DNA of 37,793 nucleotides, taken from a virus. The notes beneath the pieces were generated by a model, which saw only the letters and a list, made by a program, of their open reading frames with translations, was not told the origin of the DNA and searched no databases. Below, piece after piece: positions 1-5,857 of the stretch. Where the stretch lies: positions 1 through 37,793 of IMG/VR virus record IMGVR_UViG_3300045135_002200, one strand, 5' to 3'. Every line of letters starts with the position of its first letter. Within the stretch, counting starts at the first letter, position 1. A program made the translations under genes and the position numbers.

Positions 1-38
1 TGTTGTATCGTTTGTTGTATCGTTTGTTGTATCGTTTT
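1..38. repeat. 12-bp origin iterons, cluster 1 (cut by window edge)
   Basis: Three tandem copies of TTGTATCGTTTG start at 3, 15 and 27, the last ending TTTT. The first two bases fit the tail of a further copy, so the array continues beyond the window. The copies lie inside the replication initiator gene, where each encodes NDTT on the minus strand. Direct repeats inside the initiator gene are a hallmark of lambda-type origins. Confidence 0.85.
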
Positions 39-537
39 GAATGGGCGATTGCTCAAACCCCCCGATATTACTGGGCTGCGGGGCAGCGAGACTTGTATCG
101 TTTGTTGCTCCATTTGTTGTATCGTTTGTTGTATCGTTTGTTGTATCGTTTTTTTCGGGTGTTTGACGACTATTTGACGCATTATCTTTATTAAGCTGAC
201 GACTAAATGGCTTTTGGTGGTTTTGGTAGTTCAGGACAGTGATAAAGCTCGTGACAGAACACGTTGTAATTTCAATCATTAGCTCGGCTTCCAGTCGATT
301 TAAGAACCGCTCAACCTTATTCCTAGACCAACCCCATTTCTTCGATAGCGTGAGCTTGGAGCGCACTTGATCGCCTACGGATAGATCGAACACCTTGCCC
401 TTAATCTCTATGCGCTTCGACTCATACGCTGCGCCCATAATCAGATCAATGAACGCCTCGCGTTTTGAATAGGCGCGACCATCTGCCAGAGCTTCATGCT
501 CCATCAAGCCGCGCTGTATCAAAACAAAACCGCTCAC
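1..537 (-). CDS. Phage replication initiator (O-like), C-terminus off the window
   Basis: The reading frame starts at GTG 537 and is still open at position 1, giving 179 residues. The start overlaps the stop of the upstream gene as TAGTG, implying translational coupling. Residues 60-90 look like a winged helix-turn-helix (KKWGWSRNKVERFLNRLEAE) followed by a beta wing ending in VLNYQNHQKP near 102-110, the pattern of N-terminal DNA-binding domains in phage replisome organisers. From residue 130 on the protein is low complexity with repeated NDTT units, because the gene contains 12-bp iterons. In lambda, gene O likewise carries the origin iterons within its coding sequence. The inferred role is to bind these iterons and recruit host helicase. 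The missing C-terminus would normally hold the partner-binding part. The family call rests on motif resemblance only. Confidence 0.75.
   Translation of the reverse strand, partial: MSGFVLIQRGLMEHEALADGRAYSKREAFIDLIMGAAYESKRIEIKGKVFDLSVGDQVRSKLTLSKKWGWSRNKVERFLNRLEAELMIEITTCSVTSFITVLNYQNHQKPFSRQLNKDNASNSRQTPEKNDTTNDTTNDTTNGATNDTSLAAPQPSNIGGFEQSPIQNDTTNDTTNDTT
93..152. repeat. 12-bp origin iterons, cluster 2
   Basis: Five phased 12-bp units start at 93, 105, 117, 129 and 141. Four match TTGTATCGTTTG or differ at the last base. The unit at 105 is degenerate (TTGCTCCATTTG). A 54-bp spacer with a GC-rich core separates this from cluster 1. The T/A-rich tract that follows (about 148-190) could be the unwinding region, which is inference. 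Confidence 0.85.
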
Positions 538-749
538 TAATGCACCACCTTTCTGAAACGTATCTCGGAACCGTTGGGGTGAATGTTTGTCACATTGACC
601 CCTCTGGCATGTACTCTTCTTAGCGCCTGCTTCACAGATATGTCAGCCGCTAACGCTAACGCCAATACCTGATGCTGAAATTTTTTATCACTATCAGCAA
701 AGGCCGTGAGTAATTCATCGTCATCTACTACTTCGCTTAGTACGCTCAT
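537..749 (-). CDS. Hypothetical early protein, 70 aa
   Basis: Not recognised. The ATG at 749 is preceded by AGGGGA at suitable spacing. The protein is mixed alpha/beta in character, with an acidic N-terminus (EVVDDDELL) and a basic C-terminus. It sits between the RHH-like gene and the replication initiator in the leftward early operon, and its stop overlaps the initiator GTG by one base, so the two are likely translated together. In lambdoid maps this slot often holds small regulatory or replication-accessory genes, but nothing here identifies which. Confidence 0.7.
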   Translation of the reverse strand: MSVLSEVVDDDELLTAFADSDKKFQHQVLALALAADISVKQALRRVHARGVNVTNIHPNGSEIRFRKVVH

Positions 750-806
750 ACCTTATCCCCTAAGAATCTGCCGCAATTCTCTTGTAGCGGTCAGATCAAT
801 GATTGA

Positions 807-1034
807 TTATTCGACAACCCCATGTTCACGGAGTATTTGTTCAATGCCTGACGGTGACAGATCAACACCTAGCTCTTTTGCGTATGCTTCAAGCCCGCGC
901 TTGGCAAACTCAACGGTTGCGACAGCGCGACATTCGCCCAACTCGGCAGAGAGCGCGAGTATTGCGTCATGCGTGCGTTCATCCATGCGCACAGAGTACG
1001 CACACGTTTTAGCTTCTCTCTGGATTAGCTTCAT
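807..1034 (-). CDS. Small putative ribbon-helix-helix-like regulator, 75 aa
   Basis: The ATG at 1034 has a strong GAGGAG site upstream, which decides this start over longer upstream frames. The first 16 residues end in a possible beta strand (AYSVRM). Two predicted helices follow (ERTHDAILALSAELG and AVATVEFAKRGLEAYAKEL), an order seen in CopG/Arc-type DNA-binding proteins. It occupies the position of a CII-type or second early regulator, right after the Cro-like gene. The Cro-like reading frame, if read through its amber codon, ends inside this gene at 1009. Function is inferred only from fold pattern and position. Confidence 0.65.
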   Translation of the reverse strand: MKLIQREAKTCAYSVRMDERTHDAILALSAELGECRAVATVEFAKRGLEAYAKELGVDLSPSGIEQILREHGVVE

Positions 1035-1209
1035 GGTTATTCTCCTCAAAATAACGAACCAACTTGAACCACGTTTCATAGCGCGGATTGAGCGTGCTGC
1101 CCTCCGAAATCTTCTAGATCGTACCAACGGGCACGCCAGAGGCTTTCGAGATTGCGACATAACTCTCAGTGCGATTCTTCAAATGATCGCAAACTTCATC
1201 CAACAACAT
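1009..1209 (-). pseudogene. Cro-like HTH gene interrupted by an in-frame amber codon
   Basis: ATG 1209 follows a GAGAGG ribosome site and opens a frame of 31 codons, then TAG at 1116-1114, then 34 more codons to TAA at 1009. Read across the stop, the product resembles small Cro-type proteins of phages: a helical start, then SYVAISKASGVPVGTI, the amber codon, KISEGSTLNPRYETWFKLVR and a short tail. The stop falls within the presumed recognition helix region, where relatives usually carry an aromatic or basic residue. The gene is divergent from the repressor and directly behind the leftward promoter, as expected for Cro. TAG is an ordinary stop elsewhere in this genome, so recoding is unlikely. 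A point mutation, sequencing error or suppressor dependence are the options. Confidence 0.75.
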
Positions 1210-1237
1210 ACATCTGCCTCTCAGTGTGTGATTTTAG

Positions 1238-1267
1238 AGCATAGCCCATAAATGGGCTTTTATTCAA
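1238..1267 (-). promoter_or_regulatory. Leftward early promoter overlapping an operator
   Basis: On the minus strand TTGAAT (1267-1262) and TATGCT (1243-1238) form a sigma-70-like pair with an 18-bp spacer. The palindrome AGCCCAT-N2-ATGGGCT sits in the spacer and overlaps the first base of the -10 element. A start near 1231 would give a short leader with the Cro-like ribosome site. This geometry is typical of a repressor-controlled lytic promoter. Confidence 0.65.
1243..1258. promoter_or_regulatory. Operator-like palindrome, repressor/Cro intergenic region
   Basis: AGCCCATAAATGGGCT has perfect 7-bp arms around a 2-bp centre. The core CCC-N6-GGG with an AT-rich centre recurs three times upstream of the rightward operon. 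It lies between the divergent Cro-like and repressor genes and is followed by TTTTATT on the plus strand, so a weak terminator is an alternative reading. Confidence 0.65.
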
Positions 1268-1294
1268 CAGATGCGGGCCGGAAGAGGCGTTAAT

Positions 1295-1675
1295 ATGCAG
1301 GCACACTTAAATATGCTTGAAACGACAATGGATAATCGAAAGATCTTATCTGCAAATTTGGTGCGCCTGATGAACGGCAACCCAAACTGCAATACACAGT
1401 TAAAACTGGCTCAAAGAGCCGGACTAGGTAAAGGTACGATAGGGCGCATACTGCACGAAGAAGTCAGCGTGACAGGTGATACGTTGAGCGCGCTCGCCCA
1501 AGCGCTCGGTGTCGAGGCTTACGAACTATTGATTGACCACTCAAAACCGCAAACCGCAGCGCCCGTCACAGCAGACGATACGTTTGATGCGATTGTGGCG
1601 ATTATGCAGAACTGGGAGGACGAGGACTTTGAGGCTTTTCAGGGGATGATTCGTGCGTACAAGAAGATGCGCTAA
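1295..1675 (+). CDS. XRE-family phage repressor (CI-like), 126 aa
   Basis: The start at ATG 1295 is chosen because GAAGAGG lies about 7 bases upstream. Other in-frame ATGs at 1271 and 1328 lack such a site. Residues about 20-75 form a helix-turn-helix of the XRE/Cro-CI type: LAQRAGLGKGTIGRILHEE with the TLSALAQALGVEAYELL helix after it. The C-terminal part is short and acidic and lacks an S24 peptidase (Ser-Lys) domain, so RecA-stimulated self-cleavage is not expected. It is divergent from the Cro-like gene across one operator, the standard arrangement for a lysogeny repressor. Likely targets are the CCC-N6-GGG sites at 1243-1258 and 2038-2115, which is inference. Confidence 0.85.
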   Translation: MQAHLNMLETTMDNRKILSANLVRLMNGNPNCNTQLKLAQRAGLGKGTIGRILHEEVSVTGDTLSALAQALGVEAYELLIDHSKPQTAAPVTADDTFDAIVAIMQNWEDEDFEAFQGMIRAYKKMR

Positions 1676-1847
1676 CGCGATGTAGCCGTTGCCGCTCAAC
1701 TGCTTGTACCAATAGAAGCAGTACACCGCTGCTGACACTTAACTCTTTCAGAGCTTCCTTTTTCACGCGACCACACTCCTGCGTTACAATTGATTACGTG
1801 ACCGCTAGTATCAAGAGTGATCTGTTTTATGTCAAACAACGTAGTGC

Positions 1848-2006
1848 ATGATTTTTTTAACATTCCGCTCTATCCCACAAGGGATAGATGGCTTTTTCTC
1901 TGACCAACGCAATTTTCAAAGCGGCCAAGACTTCCTGCACGACAATATAGATCGACTAATTAGCGACTACGAGACATATTACGGACCACCTAAAAAGCGC
2001 GAATAA
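1848..2006 (+). CDS. Small hypothetical protein, 52 aa, possible frame change at its start
   Basis: The frame from ATG 1848 ends in a protein-like sequence (DGFFSDQRNFQSGQDFLHDN, then a charged tail). An overlapping frame starts at ATG 1829 (MSNNVVHDFFN...) and stops after 24 codons. The two meet at a run of seven T at 1852-1858, so the annotated start may be wrong or a frame change may join them. Neither start has a strong ribosome site (weak AGAGTGA before 1829). It lies alone between the repressor and the operator cluster. No function is assigned. Confidence 0.45.
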   Translation: MIFLTFRSIPQGIDGFFSDQRNFQSGQDFLHDNIDRLISDYETYYGPPKKRE

Positions 2007-2017
2007 CGCGCATTTTG
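1997..2017 (+). terminator. Possible weak terminator
   Basis: GCGCG-AATAA-CGCGC forms a 5-bp GC stem spanning the stop codon of the 52-aa gene and is followed by ATTTTG. The T tract is short, so confidence is low. Confidence 0.35.
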
Positions 2018-2037
2018 TCTAAGTTTTAATATAACAA

Positions 2038-2053
2038 AGCCCTTAAATGGGTT
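2038..2053. promoter_or_regulatory. Operator-like inverted repeat, right cluster site 1
   Basis: AGCCCTTAAATGGGTT shares the CCC-N6-GGG core with the site in the repressor/Cro region. The following eight T residues also make it a candidate rightward terminator, so it may do both. Confidence 0.5.
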
Positions 2054-2068
2054 TTTTTTGGTTGCAAT

Positions 2069-2086
2069 AGTCCCAGATATGGGCTT
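2069..2086. promoter_or_regulatory. Operator-like inverted repeat, right cluster site 2
   Basis: AGTCCCAGATATGGGCTT carries the CCC-N6-GGG core, centred 32 bp after site 1. A weak promoter pair (TTGCAA at 2062, TTAACT at 2085, 17-bp spacer) would place this site in the promoter spacer, as on the leftward side. Confidence 0.5.
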
Positions 2087-2101
2087 AACTAGCTCTTGTC
2101 G

Positions 2102-2115
2102 CCCCATTAACGGGG
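2102..2115. promoter_or_regulatory. Operator-like inverted repeat, right cluster site 3
   Basis: CCCCATTAACGGGG is centred 31 bp after site 2 and about 28 bp before the first start codon of the rightward operon. Binding here would block transcription into the recombination genes. Its centre is less similar than the other sites. Confidence 0.45.
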
Positions 2116-2136
2116 TTATTATCTGAGGGAATAACA

Positions 2137-2316
2137 ATGCAAGACCTAGACAGACGCATTCAACAAGTCAAAGGCGAACTCAACATGGAGCGCGTCAGGA
2201 ACGAGCACGCAGACGGGCGCGCATGGCATCAATCCAACGCCCGTATTGATCGTTTAGAGCATGATCTTCGTTATTTGGAGTCGTTAAAGCGAGAAGTTGC
2301 GGAGGTGTCAGCATGA
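2137..2316 (+). CDS. Small coiled-coil hypothetical protein, 59 aa
   Basis: ATG 2137 follows GAGGGA. The product (MQDLDRRIQQVKGELNMERV..., ending LEHDLRYLESLKREVAEVSA) is strongly charged and looks like one long helix or coiled coil. It is the first gene of the rightward operon, directly behind the operator cluster. Its stop overlaps the next start as ATGA, implying coupling. It is not recognised beyond that. Confidence 0.7.
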   Translation: MQDLDRRIQQVKGELNMERVRNEHADGRAWHQSNARIDRLEHDLRYLESLKREVAEVSA

Positions 2317-2519
2317 ACGCGCTCACCATCAATACACTGATCTTGCCGGACAGTATCGGCACGACTGAGATACAAGCCATTGCACGCGAGCATGATTGTG
2401 ATGTGATTGTGCTGCGCGACAACCTGTATCGCCTTGTTGATCTGCGCGAGCAACCAGAGCAAAAGCCTGCTCGCAACATTTTAAACTTTTTCAAGGGAGT
2501 ATGTCGCCATGACCGCTAA
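2313..2519 (+). CDS. Hypothetical protein, 68 aa
   Basis: ATG 2313 has a strong GGAGGTG site and overlaps the previous stop (ATGA). The residues suggest a small alpha/beta protein (ALTINTLILPDSIGTTEIQA, then VIVLRDNLYRLVDLRE) with a basic, Cys-containing tail. It overlaps the next gene by 11 bases. Position suggests an accessory protein to the recombination module. Its function is unknown. Confidence 0.65.
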   Translation: MNALTINTLILPDSIGTTEIQAIAREHDCDVIVLRDNLYRLVDLREQPEQKPARNILNFFKGVCRHDR

Positions 2520-3183
2520 AAAAGGACTAGAGGGGCTGCGCGCACCTTTCCCCGCCCACCTGATAGGGAAGCTGCCAAAGCCAACGAAGAAGCAAACAGA
2601 CATTGTAAGGCAGGACTCCCGACAAGGCATTCGCTGTGAGTTGTGCCAAGCATGGCATCACCCAGATGTGGTGCATCTTGATTATGTTGGTCACGCAGCG
2701 CTAACAGATCGGCTGCTTGATGTAGACCCAGAATGGAACTGGTCGCCCGTTGGCAGTGAAGTGCCAGTGTTAGACGGGAACAACGGTATGTGGATAAAGC
2801 TAACGGTGTGCGGAGTGAGCCGATTAGGTTACGGCTCTGCGGGTGATAAGAAAGGTGGCGATGCAACTAAAGAGGTGATTGGGGACGCGCTTCGTAATGC
2901 CGCTATGCGCTTTGGTGCAGCACTGGACTTATGGCACAAGGGTGACTTGCACTTACACCATGAGACTGACGAGACAGAAGAGCAGCCAGAGCCGCAAGCA
3001 CCCCCGCTCAAACTCTATACGAACCAAGAGTTTCAAAATCTCTTTGGTGCGTGGAAGCAGCTTATTGAAATGGGCAAGCAAAGCGTGGATAGCATTTTGA
3101 AAGGCATGGCTGAAAACCACCGCGCCATGACACCTGAACAGCGCCAACAACTAATGAACGTCAAGGGAGTAAACGCAGCATGA
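2509..3183 (+). CDS. Rad52/Erf-like single-strand annealing protein, 224 aa
   Basis: Phage annealing proteins of this kind pair complementary single strands exposed by a partner exonuclease. Residues about 60-145 hold the family-like core: YVGHAALTDRLLDVDP, then GMWIKLTVCGVSRLGYG, and GGDATKEVIGDALRNAAMRF, which resembles the Rad52 DNA-binding segment with its helix of conserved A/R residues. An N-terminal basic stretch and a CxxC-x2-H motif (CELCQAWHH) precede it. The C-terminal third is a charged helical tail after a proline/glutamate linker. The YqaJ exonuclease gene follows with an ATGA overlap, the usual exonuclease/annealase pair. The assignment is by motif and context. Confidence 0.8.
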   Translation: MTAKKGLEGLRAPFPAHLIGKLPKPTKKQTDIVRQDSRQGIRCELCQAWHHPDVVHLDYVGHAALTDRLLDVDPEWNWSPVGSEVPVLDGNNGMWIKLTVCGVSRLGYGSAGDKKGGDATKEVIGDALRNAAMRFGAALDLWHKGDLHLHHETDETEEQPEPQAPPLKLYTNQEFQNLFGAWKQLIEMGKQSVDSILKGMAENHRAMTPEQRQQLMNVKGVNAA

Positions 3184-4637
3184 GAACACTCAATGTAGAG
3201 CAAGGCACACCAGAATGGCACGCAGCGCGAGCCGAGTATCTATTCACCGCATCAGGCGCGCCCGCCATGATGGGCGACTCACCGCACAAAAGTCGTGAGG
3301 CATTGTTGCGCGAACTGGCGACAGGCGAGAAAGAAGAAATATCTGCGCACACACAGCGCATCTTTGACAAAGGCCATGACGTAGAAGAGTTGGCGCGTCC
3401 TATCGCAAGTCGCGTCCTCTTTAACGGCCAATCCCTGCCGAACACGGTAGGCGTATCACTGGTGGCCGAGGGTTTAACGCTACTGGCTTCGTTTGATGGC
3501 TTGAGCGCAGGCAATGAAGTCTGGGAGCATAAACAGTGGAATGAAAAGAAAGCCCACAAGATGCTGCATGAAGATACTCTGTTGCCGGAGTATATGTGGC
3601 AGCTAGAGCACCAGATGCTAGTCGCAGGCTCGACTATCTCATGGTTTCAAATGAGCGATGGCACAGAGGAAAACTGCTATTTCAAACTGTATATGTCTGA
3701 CCCTGCCAAGCGCGCAGAGTTGATTGCGGGTTGGTTGCAGTTTAAAGCCGATCTAAGCGAGTGGCGACCTACCGCCAGTCTGGACGTAGTGCCTGCAACA
3801 ATGGCAGAACTGCCAAAGCTGCACATGGTTGCCACTGGGCAGATCACCCAGAGCAATATCAATGAAGTGGCCGCAGCCGTGAAGCACATTATTGACACCC
3901 GATTGCAAAAGCCGAACACGGACGAGGAATTTGCGCAAGTAGAAGCCTTTACCAAAGCTGCCGCGAAAGCAGCCAAAGCCGCGAAAGACAAACGCACAGA
4001 GTTGTTATCTATCTATCCTGAAATCGCCACACTGGATGACATGGTGAACGCGCTTGATACGGCCCGACTGCACGATCAAAAGTTGGTTCGTACACGCAAA
4101 GATGCAATTCGCTACAGCATGATTGATGTAGCGCGGAGTGAATGGGAAGCGCACAAGATCAAGTGCGAGGCCGAGATAGGCACGACTCTCTGTATCACGA
4201 CCCCTGATTTTAGCGAGGCGATCAAAGGCAAGAAAAACTTTGATTCCATGCAGGACGCGATCAATACCAAAGTCGCCCGCGAGAAAGTCACTCTCACTCA
4301 GTTAAAAGATCAGGCGCTTGAGAACGCAGAGAATCTTCCTGACGGGCTTTCTGTCGATGATGTGCGCGACTTCCTTGATCTAGGTAAAGAGAACTTTGGG
4401 GCGCGTTGTGTGGTGTTACTACAGCAGCGTGAAGCACAAGCCAAGCAGTTAGCCGAGGCAAAAGCAAAAGCAGAGGCTCTAACGAAAGAGCAGCCGAAGC
4501 CGAAGAAGCCAAAGGCCGACCCATTGGTGCAGGAGTTGATGGATTTAATCGCCAGTACAGAGGGCGCAGTAATGAACGAGATTGCAGCGAGCGTTGTTGC
4601 AACCTTTATTCTTGGTCGAAGCAAGCAAGCAGCATAA
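3180..4637 (+). CDS. YqaJ-family phage exonuclease (lambda Exo-like), 485 aa
   Basis: This enzyme should resect 5' strands at double-strand ends to feed the annealing protein encoded just upstream. The nuclease fold lies in residues about 5-205: GTPEWHAAR near 9-17, [10 protein letters not shown] near 23, [11 protein letters not shown] (E69/E70) and the metal site with D106 (ASFDGL), E116 and K118 (WEHKQW). Residues Q141 and Q145 match the trailing conserved glutamines. The C-terminal 280 residues are an extra helical, Lys/Ala/Glu-rich part, longer than the usual exonuclease, with coiled-coil segments near 260-280 and 425-450. Such extensions are common in large YqaJ proteins of phages. Confidence 0.88.
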   Translation: MRTLNVEQGTPEWHAARAEYLFTASGAPAMMGDSPHKSREALLRELATGEKEEISAHTQRIFDKGHDVEELARPIASRVLFNGQSLPNTVGVSLVAEGLTLLASFDGLSAGNEVWEHKQWNEKKAHKMLHEDTLLPEYMWQLEHQMLVAGSTISWFQMSDGTEENCYFKLYMSDPAKRAELIAGWLQFKADLSEWRPTASLDVVPATMAELPKLHMVATGQITQSNINEVAAAVKHIIDTRLQKPNTDEEFAQVEAFTKAAAKAAKAAKDKRTELLSIYPEIATLDDMVNALDTARLHDQKLVRTRKDAIRYSMIDVARSEWEAHKIKCEAEIGTTLCITTPDFSEAIKGKKNFDSMQDAINTKVAREKVTLTQLKDQALENAENLPDGLSVDDVRDFLDLGKENFGARCVVLLQQREAQAKQLAEAKAKAEALTKEQPKPKKPKADPLVQELMDLIASTEGAVMNEIAASVVATFILGRSKQAA

Positions 4638-4647
4638 GGAGATAGGC

Positions 4648-4836
4648 ATGTTAATTCTAACGCGAAGAGTTGGTGAGAAATTGGTTATTGGTGATGATAT
4701 TGAGGTGGTTATTTGTGCGCTGCATGGCAATCAAGTGCGATTGGGCGTTGAAGCGCCCAAAGGTATCTCTGTGCATCGTGAAGAGATTTACAAGAAAGTG
4801 TTAGCCGAGCGCGAAGCACTAAAAGCAGCAAGTTAG
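4648..4836 (+). CDS. csrA: CsrA/RsmA family carbon storage regulator, 62 aa
   Basis: ATG 4648 follows AAGGAGA. The whole protein aligns without gaps with E. coli CsrA in its first 50 residues: [32 protein letters not shown], and SVHREEIY. The RNA-binding residues L4, R6 and R44 are all present. CsrA dimers bind GGA motifs near ribosome sites and alter translation or stability. Here the gene lies between the exonuclease and SSB genes and ends in an intrinsic terminator. It may control host or phage mRNAs during infection. The identity is clear, while the phage role is inference. Confidence 0.95.
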   Translation: MLILTRRVGEKLVIGDDIEVVICALHGNQVRLGVEAPKGISVHREEIYKKVLAEREALKAAS

Positions 4837-4848
4837 GTCAGAGCGTTT

Positions 4849-4873
4849 AGGGGTGTTCCGCGCCCCTCTTTTT
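4849..4873 (+). terminator. Intrinsic terminator after csrA
   Basis: AGGGGTG-TTCCG-CGCCCCT gives a 7-bp stem (one T:G pair) followed by CTTTTT. It separates csrA from ssb, so ssb needs readthrough or its own promoter. Confidence 0.85.
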
Positions 4874-4892
4874 AATTTTTGAGGATAAGATC

Positions 4893-5423
4893 ATGGCAAG
4901 AGGCGTAAACAAAGCAATCATCATTGGCAATCTTGGGCAAGAGCCTGAGATTAAGAATCTGAATGACGGTGCAGTATTGGTCAATCTATCGGTAGCGACA
5001 GACGAAAGCTACAAAGATAAGCAGACTGGGCAGATCGTCCCGAAAACAGAATGGCATCGCGTTGTTGGTATTGGTCGCCTAGCTGAAATCTGCCGCGACT
5101 ATTTGAACAAAGGTTCAAAAGTCTACATCGAGGGCAGGTTACAAACCCGCAAGTGGCAAGATCAGTCAGGACAAGACCGCTACACAACAGAGATTCGCAT
5201 GTTTGAAATGCAGATGCTCGACAGTAAGGGTGACAGCAATCAGCAGCCGCAGCAACAGAACAATTACCAAGCGCGACAGCAGCAGCAGCAAGGCTATCAG
5301 GCTCAGCAGCCTCAGAACAACTACCAACCGCAGCAGCAGCCCGCCCGCAATCAGGTGCAGCCCTCGCCTATGGCGCACTTGCCAAACGCAGGCGCGGATT
5401 TTGATGATGATATTCCGTTTTAG
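4893..5423 (+). CDS. ssb: Single-stranded DNA-binding protein SSB, 176 aa
   Basis: Residues 1-110 form the OB fold of bacterial [60 protein letters not shown] and [20 protein letters not shown] glutamine-rich linker (about 113-160) precedes an acidic tip ending DFDDDIPF, the standard docking peptide for replication and repair partners. ATG 4893 follows GAGGAT. It completes a Rad52/Exo/SSB recombination set. Confidence 0.95.
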   Translation: MARGVNKAIIIGNLGQEPEIKNLNDGAVLVNLSVATDESYKDKQTGQIVPKTEWHRVVGIGRLAEICRDYLNKGSKVYIEGRLQTRKWQDQSGQDRYTTEIRMFEMQMLDSKGDSNQQPQQQNNYQARQQQQQGYQAQQPQNNYQPQQQPARNQVQPSPMAHLPNAGADFDDDIPF

Positions 5424-5444
5424 CAGACTATTTAGGAGTTGAAC

Positions 5445-5648
5445 ATGGCTACTCGTAAATGTATAGCCTGCGGCAATGCGCTCTCAGGGGCGCAGCTTAA
5501 TGCGTGCAGTCGGGCTTGTAGAAACAAAGTGGATAATATGAAACGTGCAGAACAAGCTAGTGATGTGCTAATGCGCAATCGTTTCCTCTTAGCTGCATCG
5601 AATAATAGTCACGCAACAATGGCGAACCGATACCAGAGGTGGGTGTAA
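5445..5648 (+). CDS. Small Cys-rich zinc-finger-like protein, 67 aa
   Basis: The start at ATG 5445 is fixed by AGGAG six bases upstream. A longer frame would need a TTG overlapping that region. The N-terminus has CIAC and CSRAC spaced by 12 residues (MATRKCIACGNALSGAQLNA...), a probable four-Cys zinc site. The rest is helical and basic. The stop TAA overlaps the next ATG (TAATG), coupling it to the DUF4224-type gene. The role is unknown. Confidence 0.7.
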   Translation: MATRKCIACGNALSGAQLNACSRACRNKVDNMKRAEQASDVLMRNRFLLAASNNSHATMANRYQRWV

Positions 5649-5857
5649 TGAGTGATTTATATTTAACAAAAGACGAAGTGGAGCACATTACGGGCAAGAA
5701 GCACGCCAAAGCGCAGCGAGCCGTATTAGCGGCAATGGGGTATAGCGTGAATCTTCGTCCAGACAGTACGTTTTGGGTCCCGCGAGCGCAGTTTCTTGAA
5801 CAGCAAGTGAAGCCGCGCAAGTACAAAATGAACTTGGATGCGCTCAATGTCGCCTAG
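5648..5857 (+). CDS. DUF4224-type protein, possible excisionase, 69 aa
   Basis: ATG 5648 is used because AGAGGTGGG lies just upstream and the codon overlaps the previous stop. The sequence SDLYLTKDEVEHITGKKHAK with AQRAVLAAMGY and a later WVPRAQFLEQ fits the small DUF4224 family, which is typically encoded next to phage tyrosine integrases and is thought to act like a DNA-binding excision factor. It overlaps the integrase start by 20 bases, in keeping with a linked role in recombination direction. Confidence 0.75.
   Translation: MSDLYLTKDEVEHITGKKHAKAQRAVLAAMGYSVNLRPDSTFWVPRAQFLEQQVKPRKYKMNLDALNVA

Noticed and set aside
1-152. Short tandem repeats as a possible CRISPR array
   Set aside because: Units are 12 bp and mostly directly tandem, with no regular unique spacers.
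3-194. A plus-strand frame with a repeating YRLL peptide
   Set aside because: It is the reverse reading of the 12-bp iterons. The minus strand carries the convincing replication-initiator frame.
1114-1116. TAG recoded as an amino acid
   Set aside because: Several other genes here end in TAG (csrA, ssb, the giant gene, the 54-aa gene at 8297), so TAG is a normal stop.
706-1251. 181-codon plus-strand frame across the early regulatory genes
   Set aside because: It runs antisense to several small genes with good ribosome sites and has a Ser/Arg/Thr-skewed composition.
1870-1885. TATCCCACAAGGGATA as another operator
   Set aside because: The palindrome has a 4-base centre and different flanks, and lies within the small coding frame.
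5203-5442. 79-codon frame overlapping the SSB linker
   Set aside because: The Ser/Arg/Thr-rich product arises from the CAG-rich linker read out of frame, and it lacks a ribosome site.
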